DNA of 14,038 nt from JBAYVY01 sp041674345. GTDB lineage: Bacteria > Planctomycetota > Phycisphaerae > Phycisphaerales > Zrk34. Made by a program: the position numbers and the translations under genes. A model generated the notes under the pieces. It worked only from the letters and a program-made list of their open reading frames with translations. It searched no databases and had not been told where the DNA came from. Numbering within the stretch: the stretch's first letter is position 1; each line of letters starts with the position of its first letter. The stretch lies in the NCBI GenBank assembly GCA_041674345.1, contig JBAYVY010000049.1, positions 1-14,038 on the forward strand, given 5' to 3'. Shown one piece after another: positions 1-6,888 of this stretch.

Positions 1-1191
1 GACCGCGGCCATGGCGACGAGCAGGAGCGGCTCGGCGACGGCGACGGTGAGTTTGAGTTCGCGGTCGAGGTCTTGTTCGTAAGCGGTGGAGAGGCGGATG
101 AGTTCGTGGTCGAGCCGGCCTGTTTCGGAGGCGACGGAAATCATTTCGACGACGGAAGGCGGGAAGAGAATGGGACTGGCGGCCAATGTCGTGGCGAGAG
201 GGACGCCCTGGCGGACCTGTTCGATGGAATGGGTGACGGTGTCGGTGAGTGTTTGATTGCCGATGGCTTCACGGGCGACTCGCAGAGATGCGACGAGGGG
301 GACGCCGGCGCCGGTGAGGGTTCCGAGCATTCGGGTGAAGCGGACCATGGCGAAGCGGGCGATGAGTTCGCCGATCCCCGGAAGTTTTAACATAGCGTGA
401 TCGAGCCAGCGGCGACCGGGTTCGGTGGTACACCATCGACGGAGGACGATGAATGCGACGAGCGCGGCGAGGGCGAGGAAGGGACCGATTTTGACGAGGG
501 ATTTACTGGCGGCGACGACGATTTGGGTGAGCAGGGGCAGGTGCGAGCCGAACTGCTCGAAGATGACGGAGAATCGGGGGATGAAGAAAGTGAGGAGGAA
601 GATCATCACGGCGGCGGCGACGGTGGTGAGCGCGACGGGGTAGATGAGTGCGGCGGTGACTTTGCCTTGGAGGTCTTGTTCGCGTTGGCGGAAGTCGGTG
701 ATTTGTTGGAGGACGACGTGGAGGAATCCGCCGGCTTCCCCGGCGCGGACCATGGCGACATAAACGCGGGAGAAGGATTGGGGATGGCGTGCGAGGGCGT
801 CGGCGAGGGATTGGCCGCCGACGACGTCATCGTGGATTTGGGACCAGGTGTCGCGTGCGGCGGGATGGGAGGCCTCGCGGCGGAGGAGGGCGAGAGCGCG
901 GGAGAGGGAGAGGCCGGCGGCGAGGAGATTGGCCAGTTCGCGTGTGAAGGATTGGACGGATTTGGCGGGGACTTTGCGGTGGGCGGGATGGGTGGGGCGC
1001 TGGCGCGCCGCGGTTCTGCCGGACACCTGAAGGTGTCCGGCCTTGGCACCCCCGGAAGTTGGGTGAATGGAGAGGGGGGAGAGGCCTTGCTGGATGACGG
1101 CTTCGATGGCGGCGGGGCGTGAGTCGGCGGGGATGACGCCGGCGGCGCGTTTGCCGGAGCGGTCGATGGCGGTGTAGGCGAAGTCGGCCAT
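1..1191 (-). CDS. gspF: Type II secretion/type IV pilus inner-membrane platform protein GspF/PilC (3' end beyond window)
   Basis: The protein is the polytopic platform that couples the cytoplasmic ATPase to (pseudo)pilin polymerisation. The frame is open from the ATG at 1191 to the window edge, giving 397 visible residues, starting MADFAYTAIDRSGKR, a typical GspF N-terminus. The first T2SSF domain spans about residues 78-205 (FTRELANLLAAGLSLSRAL, then GEAGGFLHVV) and ends in a membrane segment near 180-205. A second hydrophobic segment lies near 235-250, and the second T2SSF domain starts near 270 (LPGIGELIARF, LTGAGVPL, ASETGRL). By family length, only about 20-30 C-terminal residues, including the last membrane segment, are missing. 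The ATG directly abuts the gspE stop codon, so the two are surely co-transcribed. Oddity: residues 45-59 of the N-terminal linker are encoded by repeat DNA, the CCCCCGGAAGT motif plus a perfect hairpin. PilC of a type IV pilus is the alternative; the sequence does not decide. Confidence 0.93.
   Translation of the reverse strand, partial: MADFAYTAIDRSGKRAAGVIPADSRPAAIEAVIQQGLSPLSIHPTSGGAKAGHLQVSGRTAARQRPTHPAHRKVPAKSVQSFTRELANLLAAGLSLSRALALLRREASHPAARDTWSQIHDDVVGGQSLADALARHPQSFSRVYVAMVRAGEAGGFLHVVLQQITDFRQREQDLQGKVTAALIYPVALTTVAAAVMIFLLTFFIPRFSVIFEQFGSHLPLLTQIVVAASKSLVKIGPFLALAALVAFIVLRRWCTTEPGRRWLDHAMLKLPGIGELIARFAMVRFTRMLGTLTGAGVPLVASLRVAREAIGNQTLTDTVTHSIEQVRQGVPLATTLAASPILFPPSVVEMISVASETGRLDHELIRLSTAYEQDLDRELKLTVAVAEPLLLVAMAAV
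376..385 (+). repeat. CCCCGGAAGT motif (one base short) antisense in gspF
   Basis: It encodes LPG of a KLPGIGEL stretch on the minus strand. Since LPxxG is common at this position in GspF, this copy may be coincidence. Confidence 0.4.
1018..1041. repeat. Perfect 11-bp-stem hairpin inside gspF
   Basis: GCCGGACACCT (1018-1028) and AGGTGTCCGGC (1031-1041) are exact inverses separated by GA. The sequence codes for residues about 49-58 of GspF (KAGHLQVSG) in the non-conserved linker and lies seven bases from a CCCCCGGAAGT motif. Confidence 0.9.
1049..1059 (+). repeat. CCCCCGGAAGT motif, antisense in gspF linker
   Basis: Exact copy, read on the coding strand as Thr-Ser-Gly-Gly (residues 45-48), next to the hairpin at 1018-1041. 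Confidence 0.85.
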
Positions 1192-2958
1192 TTATGCGTT
1201 CGCCTTTGCGGTGGGGTCGCGGGGCATCAAAACTTCCGGGGGGTCGATCAGACCGAAGCCGGCGGCGATGGCGGTTTCGTCTTTGGTGTTTTGGATGACT
1301 TCATCGACGGTGGTTCGGCCCTGACGGATGACGCGCCAGCCGTCTTCTCGCAAGCTGCGCATGCCGTGTTTGACGGCGAGGCGGCGGATTTCATGCGCGG
1401 GGGCCTGTTTGAGGATGAGTGTGCGGATGTCATCGGTGACGGCCATGATTTCAAAGACGCCCTGCCGGCCGCGGAAGCCGGTGTTCTGGCATTGGCGGCA
1501 ACCGGCGCCGCGGTAGAGCTGATCGGGGACGAGGTGGCCGTATCGATCGCGCAGGCGATTGACTTCATCGGGCTGGCATTGCGTTTTGCAATGTTCGCAG
1601 ATGACGCGGACCAGGCGTTGCGCCATGACGATTTCGAGGGAGGAAGCGACAAGGTAGGGTTCGATGCCCATATCGACCAGGCGCGTGGCGGCGCCGGGGG
1701 CGTCGTTGGTGTGCAACGTGCTGAAGACCAGGTGGCCGGTGAGGGAGGCCTGCACGGCGATTTCAGCGGTTTCCTTGTCGCGGATTTCGCCGACGAGGAC
1801 GACATCGGGATCGTGACGGAGGACGGCGCGCAAGCCGGCGGCGAAGGTGAGGCCGGCCTTGGTGGAGACCTGGATTTGATTGACGCCGCGAAGCTGGTAT
1901 TCGACGGGGTCTTCGATGGTGATGATTTTTCGCTGGATGTCGTTGATCTGGCCGAGGGCGGCATAGAGGGTGGTGGTTTTGCCCGAACCGGTGGGGCCGG
2001 TGACCAGGACGATGCCGTGCGGCATTTCCAGTACGCCGTCGAACAGCAGCTTGTCACGCTCCGCCATGCCGAGATTGGACACGCCCATCATGGCGGCATT
2101 GCGATGGAGCAGTCGCAGCACGACGGCCTCGCCGTGAATCATCGGAATGATGGAGACGCGGACGTCGATTTCACGCCCGGCGAGCTTGAGTTTGATGCGA
2201 CCGTCCTGCGGCAGACGCTTTTCCGCGATGTCGAGATGCGCCAGGATTTTCAGGCGTGAAACGATCGCGGCATGGAAGCGGCGGACGCCCGGCGGAACGC
2301 TGGCCTCCTGCAAAATGCCATCAATCCGGTAGCGCATGCGAAGCTGATCTTCAAAGGGTTCGACATGCACATCGGTGGCGCGCAGCTCGATGGCTTCGAT
2401 GAGTATCTGATTGACGAAGCGGATGATGGATGCGTCATGCGCGGCCCCCCCGGAAGTGGAAGCGTCCAGGTCCGTGTCTTCATCGGCGTCAATGACCTGA
2501 ATGGCGTCGTCGGTGTCGAGTGTGTGCAATGTGTCGGCACCCACGCCGAGCAGTCGTTTGAGCACGCGGTCGATCTCGGCGGACGGCGCGATGACCGGCA
2601 CGCATTCCCTGCCGACGGCCAGACGAAGTTCATCGAGCGCGGCGGTGTCGCTGACGGTGGAAACGGCGACGCGCACCACGCCGCCCTGTTCATCGAGCGG
2701 CAGCATGTTGTGACGCACGATCAGGCGGGCGGGAAACCGCGAGACGAAGTCTTTGGTCGGGGCGGCGGTTTCCAGTTCGACGTAGGGCAGATCAAGCGAT
2801 TGCGCCAAGGCGCGGAGCATCGCTTCTTCGGTGACACCATCGGCGGAGAGGATGGCTTGTTCGAGGGGCCGGCCCCGCGCGAGGGCGGCTCGTGCGCGAT
2901 CGGCGGCGATCGCGTCGAGCAGGCCTCGCTGGTGGAGCATGTCGATCAGTTGTGTCAT
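1192..2958 (-). CDS. gspE: Type II secretion/type IV pilus assembly ATPase GspE/PilB
   Basis: This 588-residue cytoplasmic hexameric ATPase powers pseudopilus or pilus assembly. An MshEN/T2SSE N-terminal domain occupies about residues 1-135, followed by an acidic linker (140-175). The ATPase core has Walker A GPTGSGKTT (321-329), an Asp box (ITIEDPVEY, 347-354), Walker B (DPDVVLVGEIRD, 383-394) and a His box (GHLVFSTLHTNDA, 408-420). The GspE/PilB zinc tetracysteine is C454-x2-C457 and C487-x2-C490. I chose the ATG at 2958 because family homology begins there (MTQLIDMLHQRGLL). The 122 codons of open frame upstream overlap the preceding gene and look like shadow sequence. A weak AAGGCGG lies upstream. 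The repeat motif CCCCCGGAAGT is used twice in the coding region: antisense in the linker (TSGG, 168-171) and sense near the C-terminus (PPEV, 573-576). The gene pairs with gspF immediately downstream. Confidence 0.95.
   Translation of the reverse strand: MTQLIDMLHQRGLLDAIAADRARAALARGRPLEQAILSADGVTEEAMLRALAQSLDLPYVELETAAPTKDFVSRFPARLIVRHNMLPLDEQGGVVRVAVSTVSDTAALDELRLAVGRECVPVIAPSAEIDRVLKRLLGVGADTLHTLDTDDAIQVIDADEDTDLDASTSGGAAHDASIIRFVNQILIEAIELRATDVHVEPFEDQLRMRYRIDGILQEASVPPGVRRFHAAIVSRLKILAHLDIAEKRLPQDGRIKLKLAGREIDVRVSIIPMIHGEAVVLRLLHRNAAMMGVSNLGMAERDKLLFDGVLEMPHGIVLVTGPTGSGKTTTLYAALGQINDIQRKIITIEDPVEYQLRGVNQIQVSTKAGLTFAAGLRAVLRHDPDVVLVGEIRDKETAEIAVQASLTGHLVFSTLHTNDAPGAATRLVDMGIEPYLVASSLEIVMAQRLVRVICEHCKTQCQPDEVNRLRDRYGHLVPDQLYRGAGCRQCQNTGFRGRQGVFEIMAVTDDIRTLILKQAPAHEIRRLAVKHGMRSLREDGWRVIRQGRTTVDEVIQNTKDETAIAAGFGLIDPPEVLMPRDPTAKANA
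1232..1242 (-). repeat. CCCCCGGAAGT motif near the gspE 3' end
   Basis: Exact copy in the sense direction, encoding PPEV at residues 573-576, followed by TTT as in several other copies. Confidence 0.85.
2447..2457 (+). repeat. CCCCCGGAAGT motif, antisense in gspE linker
   Basis: Exact copy, encoding TSGG (168-171) between the N-terminal domain and the ATPase core. Confidence 0.85.
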
Positions 2959-2974
2959 GCCGGGCCGCCTTGAA

Positions 2975-3007
2975 CCCCCGGAAGTTTCAAAACCGGAAGT
3001 TTCAAAA
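2975..3007 (+). repeat. CCCCCGGAAGT copy expanded into a 15-bp tandem upstream of gspE
   Basis: The exact motif at 2975-2985 overlaps a perfect tandem of CCGGAAGTTTCAAAA (2978-2992 and 2993-3007). It lies in the 109-bp gap between the LTXXQ gene and gspE. Confidence 0.9.
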
Positions 3008-3067
3008 CAAGTACCAAGGCCCGTCGTGCCGGGGAGGGCATGACGGGGCAAAGGGGGTCGAAACGGA

Positions 3068-3622
3068 CTATTCGAGCATGCCGTCCACGACGAGTACGGC
3101 TTCCTGTCGCGGGGTGAGCAGTTCCCTGAGGTCTTTGCGGGCGACATCGAGTTCGGTCCGCACCTTGGCCCTGGCGGTGCGGAAGGCGAGCAGTTTTTCG
3201 TTGAGGGTCGCGGCGGGTGTGTTGTCATCGGCCAGCGCGGTGCGAAGATCGGTCGTTGCCTTGACGATTTCGCTCTGGGACGCTTCGCCGGCCGAGGGCT
3301 GCGCGTTGTCGCCGCCGGGACCACCGGGGGCGCCGGTTCCGGGGGCGCGACGGCCCATGCGACCGCCGAACATGCTCATCATCAGATCGCGCTGGAGCGT
3401 CATGACTTTTTCGACTTTGGGTTGAAGGACGGTCCATTCTTCGTCGGTGGCTTTCAGTTCGGTCTTGATTCGTTCCATCATGCGTTGGCGCATCTGAGCG
3501 GGATCGAATCGCCAGCCGCGTCCCTGGCCATCGTTGTTTTGCGGCGTGTCCTGCGCCATCGCGATCATGGGGATCAACAGGGTCATCGCCAGCACGGACA
3601 GCATCAAACGGTTTCGGGTCAT
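3068..3622 (-). CDS. Secreted LTXXQ/Spy-like periplasmic protein
   Basis: This 184-residue protein starts with a clear signal peptide (MTRNRLMLSVLAMTLLIPMIAMA), with likely cleavage after A23. The mature part is mostly helical and charged. It carries a Gly/Pro-rich low-complexity insert at about 90-110 and an LTxRQE motif near the C-terminus (LLTPRQEAVL, 168-177), as in the LTXXQ group that includes Spy and CpxP. Family members are small periplasmic chaperones or stress sensors; the role here is inferred. The start is well supported: AAGGAG lies at 3629-3634, six bases before the ATG. The gene follows another LTXXQ-type gene with a 51-bp gap in the sigma/anti-sigma operon. The Gly/Pro insert is encoded by a variant of the dispersed CCCCCGGAA motif on the coding strand. 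No metal ligands are obvious. Confidence 0.85.
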   Translation of the reverse strand: MTRNRLMLSVLAMTLLIPMIAMAQDTPQNNDGQGRGWRFDPAQMRQRMMERIKTELKATDEEWTVLQPKVEKVMTLQRDLMMSMFGGRMGRRAPGTGAPGGPGGDNAQPSAGEASQSEIVKATTDLRTALADDNTPAATLNEKLLAFRTARAKVRTELDVARKDLRELLTPRQEAVLVVDGMLE

Positions 3623-3673
3623 GTTCAGCTCCTTGAGTAAGCATCGTCCCTGCCGGGCCGGTCACGCGACAGG

Positions 3674-4255
3674 TCACGGCTGGGCAGGCCCATCGCCGGG
3701 CGACGATGGGCTTTGTGGTTGTTCTGTATTTTCCGATTCCGGGGGTGGGGGTGGGGGTGGACGATGGGCGTGATCGCGGCCGGTCTCCCATTCGCGCCGG
3801 GTTCTGGCCATCAGTTCGTCGTATTTTTCGCGTTGCTCCGGCGTGAGAATCGCGCGGGTTTTTTCGACCGCCTGCGTGAACGACTGTTTCCATTGCGATT
3901 CGAGCGCGGCGGTTTTCACGCTGTAATCGTCGATGATTTTCTGATACGCGGCCTTGTCGGATTCGGGCACCAGCGCGGCGATGGCCGCGTCACGCTCACG
4001 GCGAAGCTGCGCACGCTGCGAGAACCCCTCGCGCCCGCCACGCCTGGCCAGTGGCGACCAGATCGCGTCAAGCTGCTTCCGCTGATCGGCGGTGAGATTC
4101 AACCGCTGCCCCAACCAACCCCCCCCGGTAGCGGAACCGCCTCCGCCATGCGGCGGGCGCGGCGGCTGATCGTGCGATGAACCGATGCGCCAACCCACGG
4201 CCAGTCCCGCGCCGAACCACACCACGAATCCAATCACGATCATCAGACGCGTCAT
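3674..4255 (-). CDS. Membrane-anchored periplasmic LTXXQ/heavy-metal-sensor-like protein
   Basis: This 193-residue protein has one N-terminal membrane segment (about residues 5-22) with no clear cleavage site, then a Gly-rich linker. A helical domain bounded by two LTXXQ motifs follows (LTADQ at 54-58, LTPEQ at 137-141), then a Pro-rich tail (166-193). This layout resembles the Spy/CpxP and CnrX-type periplasmic sensors that often sit beside ECF sigma/anti-sigma pairs. A sensory role toward the upstream anti-sigma factor is inference. The ATG at 4255 overlaps the anti-sigma stop codon (ATGA), indicating translational coupling. The Pro tail is encoded by C-runs that include a CCCCCGGAA variant near 3735-3745. 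Confidence 0.83.
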   Translation of the reverse strand: MTRLMIVIGFVVWFGAGLAVGWRIGSSHDQPPRPPHGGGGSATGGGWLGQRLNLTADQRKQLDAIWSPLARRGGREGFSQRAQLRRERDAAIAALVPESDKAAYQKIIDDYSVKTAALESQWKQSFTQAVEKTRAILTPEQREKYDELMARTRREWETGRDHAHRPPPPPPPESENTEQPQSPSSPGDGPAQP

Positions 4256-4713
4256 GGGTCGTTGCTCCCTTGATCGGGGGATTCGCCTGACAGGTCGGCG
4301 GCGAAGAGTCGCGCCGTCACCAGGTTGGCCGGCAACCGCTCATCGGCGGCGCCGGCCAGCATCACCCGCTCGACGTCGCCGAGCAGCGAACCGGCCTGCG
4401 CGGTTTCCATGTTCGGCCACAACCCGAAAATCCCCAGCACGATTGTCGCCGCGGCCGCCGTCATCCACTCGGCCAGATGACGAATCCGCGAATCACGCAT
4501 CCGTCGCGCCGATCGCGCCCATCGCCTCATCGCCTGTTCACTCGGCTCGGCCAGCGGGGCGTGAAACAGCATGTCGCTCAGATGTCGCAATGCCCGCAAT
4601 TGCGTCCGGCAGTGTTCGCACTGTTGAAGATGCGATTCGATCGCCGCGACCTGTTCGGTCGTCAGTTGCCAGTCGTGGTAACGGTGAAGTTGTTGATTGT
4701 CGGGGCAGGTCAT
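4252..4713 (-). CDS. Zinc-finger (zf-HC2) transmembrane anti-sigma factor
   Basis: This 153-residue protein should hold the cognate ECF sigma factor at the membrane until an envelope signal releases it. Near the N-terminus it has the ZAS-type motif H28-x3-C32-x2-C35 (ESHLQQCEHCRTQL), the zinc-binding core of many anti-sigma domains. A single membrane segment lies at about residues 84-100 (WMTAAAATIVLGIFGLW), and about 50 residues are predicted periplasmic. Its ATG overlaps the sigma factor stop (ATGA) and its own stop overlaps the next ATG, so three genes are translationally coupled. Pairing with the adjacent sigma factor follows from family knowledge and gene order; the signal is unknown. 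Confidence 0.88.
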   Translation of the reverse strand: MTCPDNQQLHRYHDWQLTTEQVAAIESHLQQCEHCRTQLRALRHLSDMLFHAPLAEPSEQAMRRWARSARRMRDSRIRHLAEWMTAAAATIVLGIFGLWPNMETAQAGSLLGDVERVMLAGAADERLPANLVTARLFAADLSGESPDQGSNDP

Positions 4714-5228
4714 GGTGTTTTTTCATCCGGGCCGAACTGTTCACGAAGCCGGGCGCGTGCGCGATGCAATCTCGATTCCACGGTGCCTTGCGGCACGCCG
4801 AGCAACCCGGCGATTTCTTCGTAGCTGCAACCTTCCAATTCCCGAAGCACCAGCGCTTCGCGGTGTTCTTCGCTCAATTGTTCCAACATCGCCGCCAGGT
4901 CCATTTTCGCATCGGTCGCGGCTTGTGCATCGAACGACCGGCTTAAAACTTCCGGGGGCGGGGGTCTGCGTTTGCGACGTACCAGGGCCGCCTGTTTCAC
5001 CGTGATGCCGACCAGCCAGGTTCGCACGGTGCTTTCGCCGCGATACCGGCCCCTGAACGCGGCGAGAAACGTTTCCTGCACCACGTCCTCGGCTTCATGC
5101 TCATCGCGCACCAGCGTCCGCGCCACACCGAACAGATAACGACCATGACGCCGCACCAACTCGGCGAACGCCTGTTCGTCGGCTCGATGGATCAGAGCCA
5201 GCAACTGTGCATCGGAGCGCTCCGTCAT
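4710..5228 (-). CDS. ECF-type RNA polymerase sigma factor (sigma-70 family)
   Basis: This 172-residue protein begins MTERSDAQLLALIHRADEQAFAELVRRH in typical ECF fashion. Sigma region 2 covers about residues 17-87 (DVVQETFLAAFRGRYRGE, then VRTWLVGITVKQAALVRRKRR). Region 4 covers about 113-163 (LSEEHREALVLRELEGCSYEEIAGLLGV, then GTVESRLHRARARLR). The frame extends further upstream, but the extra residues are encoded by repeat and hairpin DNA. The ATG at 5228 matches the family start, although its ribosome site is weak. The inter-domain linker (PPPPEVL, 89-95) is encoded by the CCCCCGGAAGT motif. The gene heads the anti-sigma/LTXXQ operon and diverges from mraY across a 341-bp gap. Autoregulation is usual for this family, but I could not identify a convincing ECF promoter. 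Confidence 0.92.
   Translation of the reverse strand: MTERSDAQLLALIHRADEQAFAELVRRHGRYLFGVARTLVRDEHEAEDVVQETFLAAFRGRYRGESTVRTWLVGITVKQAALVRRKRRPPPPEVLSRSFDAQAATDAKMDLAAMLEQLSEEHREALVLRELEGCSYEEIAGLLGVPQGTVESRLHRARARLREQFGPDEKTP
4948..4958 (-). repeat. CCCCCGGAAGT motif in the first sigma factor linker
   Basis: Exact sense copy encoding PPEV between sigma regions 2 and 4, followed by TTT. Confidence 0.85.
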
Positions 5229-5352
5229 CGCCGACTCATCGGTTGGGGTGTTGCTTCGTTCATTATGGTTGCGCCGAAGGCGCGAAATCTTCCGTGTGAT
5301 TTTGAAAAAAAATCGCGGTCCCCCCATGATGACGCCGCCGGAGTGCAAAAGA

Positions 5353-5394
5353 AAGGGCGCGATAGCCGATAATCTTTTCAGCGTCCGCGCCCTT
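5353..5394 (-). terminator. Hairpin with T-rich tail on the minus strand (terminator-like or 5' leader structure)
   Basis: AAGGGCGCG (5353-5361) pairs perfectly with CGCGCCCTT (5386-5394) around a 24-base loop. On the minus strand the stem is followed by TCTTTTG, which resembles an intrinsic terminator. No minus-strand gene ends nearby; the sigma factor starts about 125 bp further on. It could therefore attenuate the sigma operon leader, or end antisense transcription coming from the repeat. The loop is long for a terminator. Confidence 0.35.
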
Positions 5395-5409
5395 CGCAAG
5401 GGAGGACGA

Positions 5410-5543
5410 AATGACGAATGACGAAATCCGAATGACGAATCAAGCTCCAAATTCCAATGATCCGGCGGTGGCGGACGCGGTATTCGGTTTGGAATTTGTG
5501 GTTTGGGATTTCATTCGTCATTCGGATTTCGTCATTCGTCATT
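5410..5543. repeat. Long-palindrome intergenic repeat, copy A (upstream of mraY)
   Basis: The left arm begins AATGACGAATGACGAAATCC and the right arm is its inverse. The outer ~31 bp pair perfectly, then pairing is imperfect through the AAATTCC segment, with a central GC-rich loop of about 35 bases. The arms contain smaller repeats of GAATGACGAA. A second copy in the same orientation lies at 6889-7020. There is no coding potential beyond shadow frames and no evident target duplication. Confidence 0.9.
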
Positions 5544-5555
5544 CTCTTTTTCAGG

Positions 5556-5561
5556 TATAAC
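5556..5561 (+). promoter_or_regulatory. Candidate -10 box for mraY, possibly leaderless
   Basis: TATAAC lies eight bases before the mraY ATG. If used, transcription would start about at the ATG. No good -35 hexamer is seen, and the region where one would lie is the right arm of the palindromic repeat. The absence of a Shine-Dalgarno sequence before mraY fits, but does not prove, this reading. Confidence 0.25.
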
Positions 5562-5569
5562 ATCTCGCC

Positions 5570-6793
5570 ATGCTTTTCCTTCTGATTCAACACCTTCAAC
5601 CCTGGCTGGAAAGCGTCAACCTCTGGCGGTTTTGTCAGGTGTTCGTCTATCAGACCACCTTCCGGGCCGTCGCGGCGATCATCGTCGCCTTCGCCATTGT
5701 CCTGTTGCTGGGCAAGCCGGTGATCCGTTGGCTGGTGCGCCAGAAGATCGGCGACAACCCGGAGTTCAACCACGCCGATCTCAACCGCCTGACACGCCAG
5801 AAAGCCGCCACGCCCACGATGGGCGGCGCGCTGATCGCCGCGGCGATTTTCGTCAGCGCCTTTCTCCTGGCCGACATCACCGAGTTTTATGTGCAGATGG
5901 CGCTGATCTGCGTGGTGCTTTACGCCGGGCTGGGAGCCGTGGACGACTGGCTCAAACTCACCAGCGCCCGCCGATCCCCCGGTTCACGCGACGGCCTGCG
6001 CTCGTGGGAAAAGTTCGTCTTCCAGGTCGGCTGGGCGCTGATCCTCGGCCTGTTCATCCACCACCACGGACAGGTCTGGTACAACCAGGCCCTGGCCTCC
6101 GGCGAACTGGCCGCCGACGCCCCCAACATGACCCACATCCTCAACCTCCCCTTCCAGCGCACCTGGCTGCCCGCCGCCGAAATCGCCCAACGCCTGCCCA
6201 ACCCCGACCTCATCCAACTCGGTCCCTGGGCGTTCGGCATCCTCACCGTCATGGTCATCTCCGGCTCGTCCAACGCCACCAATCTCACCGACGGCATGGA
6301 CGGCCTGCTCTCCGGCATCATGGCCATCGTCAGCTTCGCTTTCCTCATTCTCTGTCTGATCGCGGGCATCGAATACGGCAGCAAGTTCCTGCTGGTTCCC
6401 TACGTCGCGTCCAGCGCAGAGCTTTCCATCATCGCCGGCGCGATGGTCGGCGCTTGTGCCGGTTTCCTCTGGTACAACTGCCACCCCGCCCAGGTCTTCA
6501 TGGGCGACACCGGCTCGCTGCCGCTGGGCGCGCTCATCGGCTTCATCGCCGTGGTCATCCGCCAGGAAGTGCTGCTGGTCCTGATCGGCGGGGTGCTGGT
6601 CGCTGAAACCCTTTCGGTCATGCTCCAGGTCGGCTACTTCAAACTCTCGCGCGGCTCCCGCCTGTTCCGCTGCGCCCCGATTCATCACCATTTCCATCTT
6701 TCCGGATGGGCCGAGGGACAGGTCGTCACCCGCTTCTGGCTCATCACCGCCCTGCTGGCCGCGATCGCGCTGGCGACGATCAAACTGCGTTGA
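5570..6793 (+). CDS. mraY: Phospho-N-acetylmuramoyl-pentapeptide-transferase
   Basis: MraY moves phospho-MurNAc-pentapeptide from UDP to undecaprenyl phosphate, making lipid I on the cytoplasmic face of the inner membrane. The 407-residue polytopic protein has all family signatures: TPTMGG (81-86), the DD pair in GAVDDWLKL (D125, D126), NATNLTDGMDGL (235-246), FMGDTGSLPLG with catalytic-site D313 (310-320), and the HHH motif in PIHHHFHLSGWAE (370-382). It is longer than the usual ~360 residues because of an extended segment at about 160-220 (Pro/Gln-rich, between membrane helices). Only a weak ribosome site precedes the ATG at 5570. No other mur or division genes are adjacent, so it is detached from a dcw cluster. 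Direct copies of the same palindromic repeat flank it. Function is certain at family level. Confidence 0.97.
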   Translation: MLFLLIQHLQPWLESVNLWRFCQVFVYQTTFRAVAAIIVAFAIVLLLGKPVIRWLVRQKIGDNPEFNHADLNRLTRQKAATPTMGGALIAAAIFVSAFLLADITEFYVQMALICVVLYAGLGAVDDWLKLTSARRSPGSRDGLRSWEKFVFQVGWALILGLFIHHHGQVWYNQALASGELAADAPNMTHILNLPFQRTWLPAAEIAQRLPNPDLIQLGPWAFGILTVMVISGSSNATNLTDGMDGLLSGIMAIVSFAFLILCLIAGIEYGSKFLLVPYVASSAELSIIAGAMVGACAGFLWYNCHPAQVFMGDTGSLPLGALIGFIAVVIRQEVLLVLIGGVLVAETLSVMLQVGYFKLSRGSRLFRCAPIHHHFHLSGWAEGQVVTRFWLITALLAAIALATIKLR

Positions 6794-6888
6794 CAAGGGG
6801 CATCCGCCAGATCGAGTTCGCGGTTTGCCCAATGACCCGGGAGGGGGCCAATGGGCGGTGCGGCGTGACTTGGGTTGGTTGGGGACCG

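Larger units (their letters stand above)
5229..5569. other. Divergent intergenic region between sigma factor and mraY
   Basis: This 341-bp stretch contains no gene I can support. It holds the control regions of both divergent genes, a 9-bp-stem hairpin (5353-5394), a run of eight A residues near 5305, and a complete long-palindrome repeat (5410-5543) ending 26 bp before the mraY start. Open frames across it are repeat-derived. Confidence 0.8.

Noticed and set aside
606..1049. 147-residue minus-strand open frame rich in Pro and Ser
   Set aside because: It is in a different frame of gspF and has no family features.
397..1122. 241-residue plus-strand open frame rich in Glu, Gly and Asp
   Set aside because: It is the antisense of gspF; the minus frame has clear T2SSF domains and this one is low-complexity shadow sequence.
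1291..2259. 322-residue plus-strand open frame
   Set aside because: Antisense of the gspE ATPase core; its Asp/Gly/Ala-rich composition is typical of a shadow.
2959..3324. N-terminal extension of gspE to an upstream start
   Set aside because: It overlaps the LTXXQ gene, crosses the tandem motif and has no GspE homology; family similarity begins at 2958.
3225..3893. 222-residue minus-strand open frame across two LTXXQ genes
   Set aside because: It overlaps two genes with signal or anchor segments and a ribosome site, and has shadow composition.
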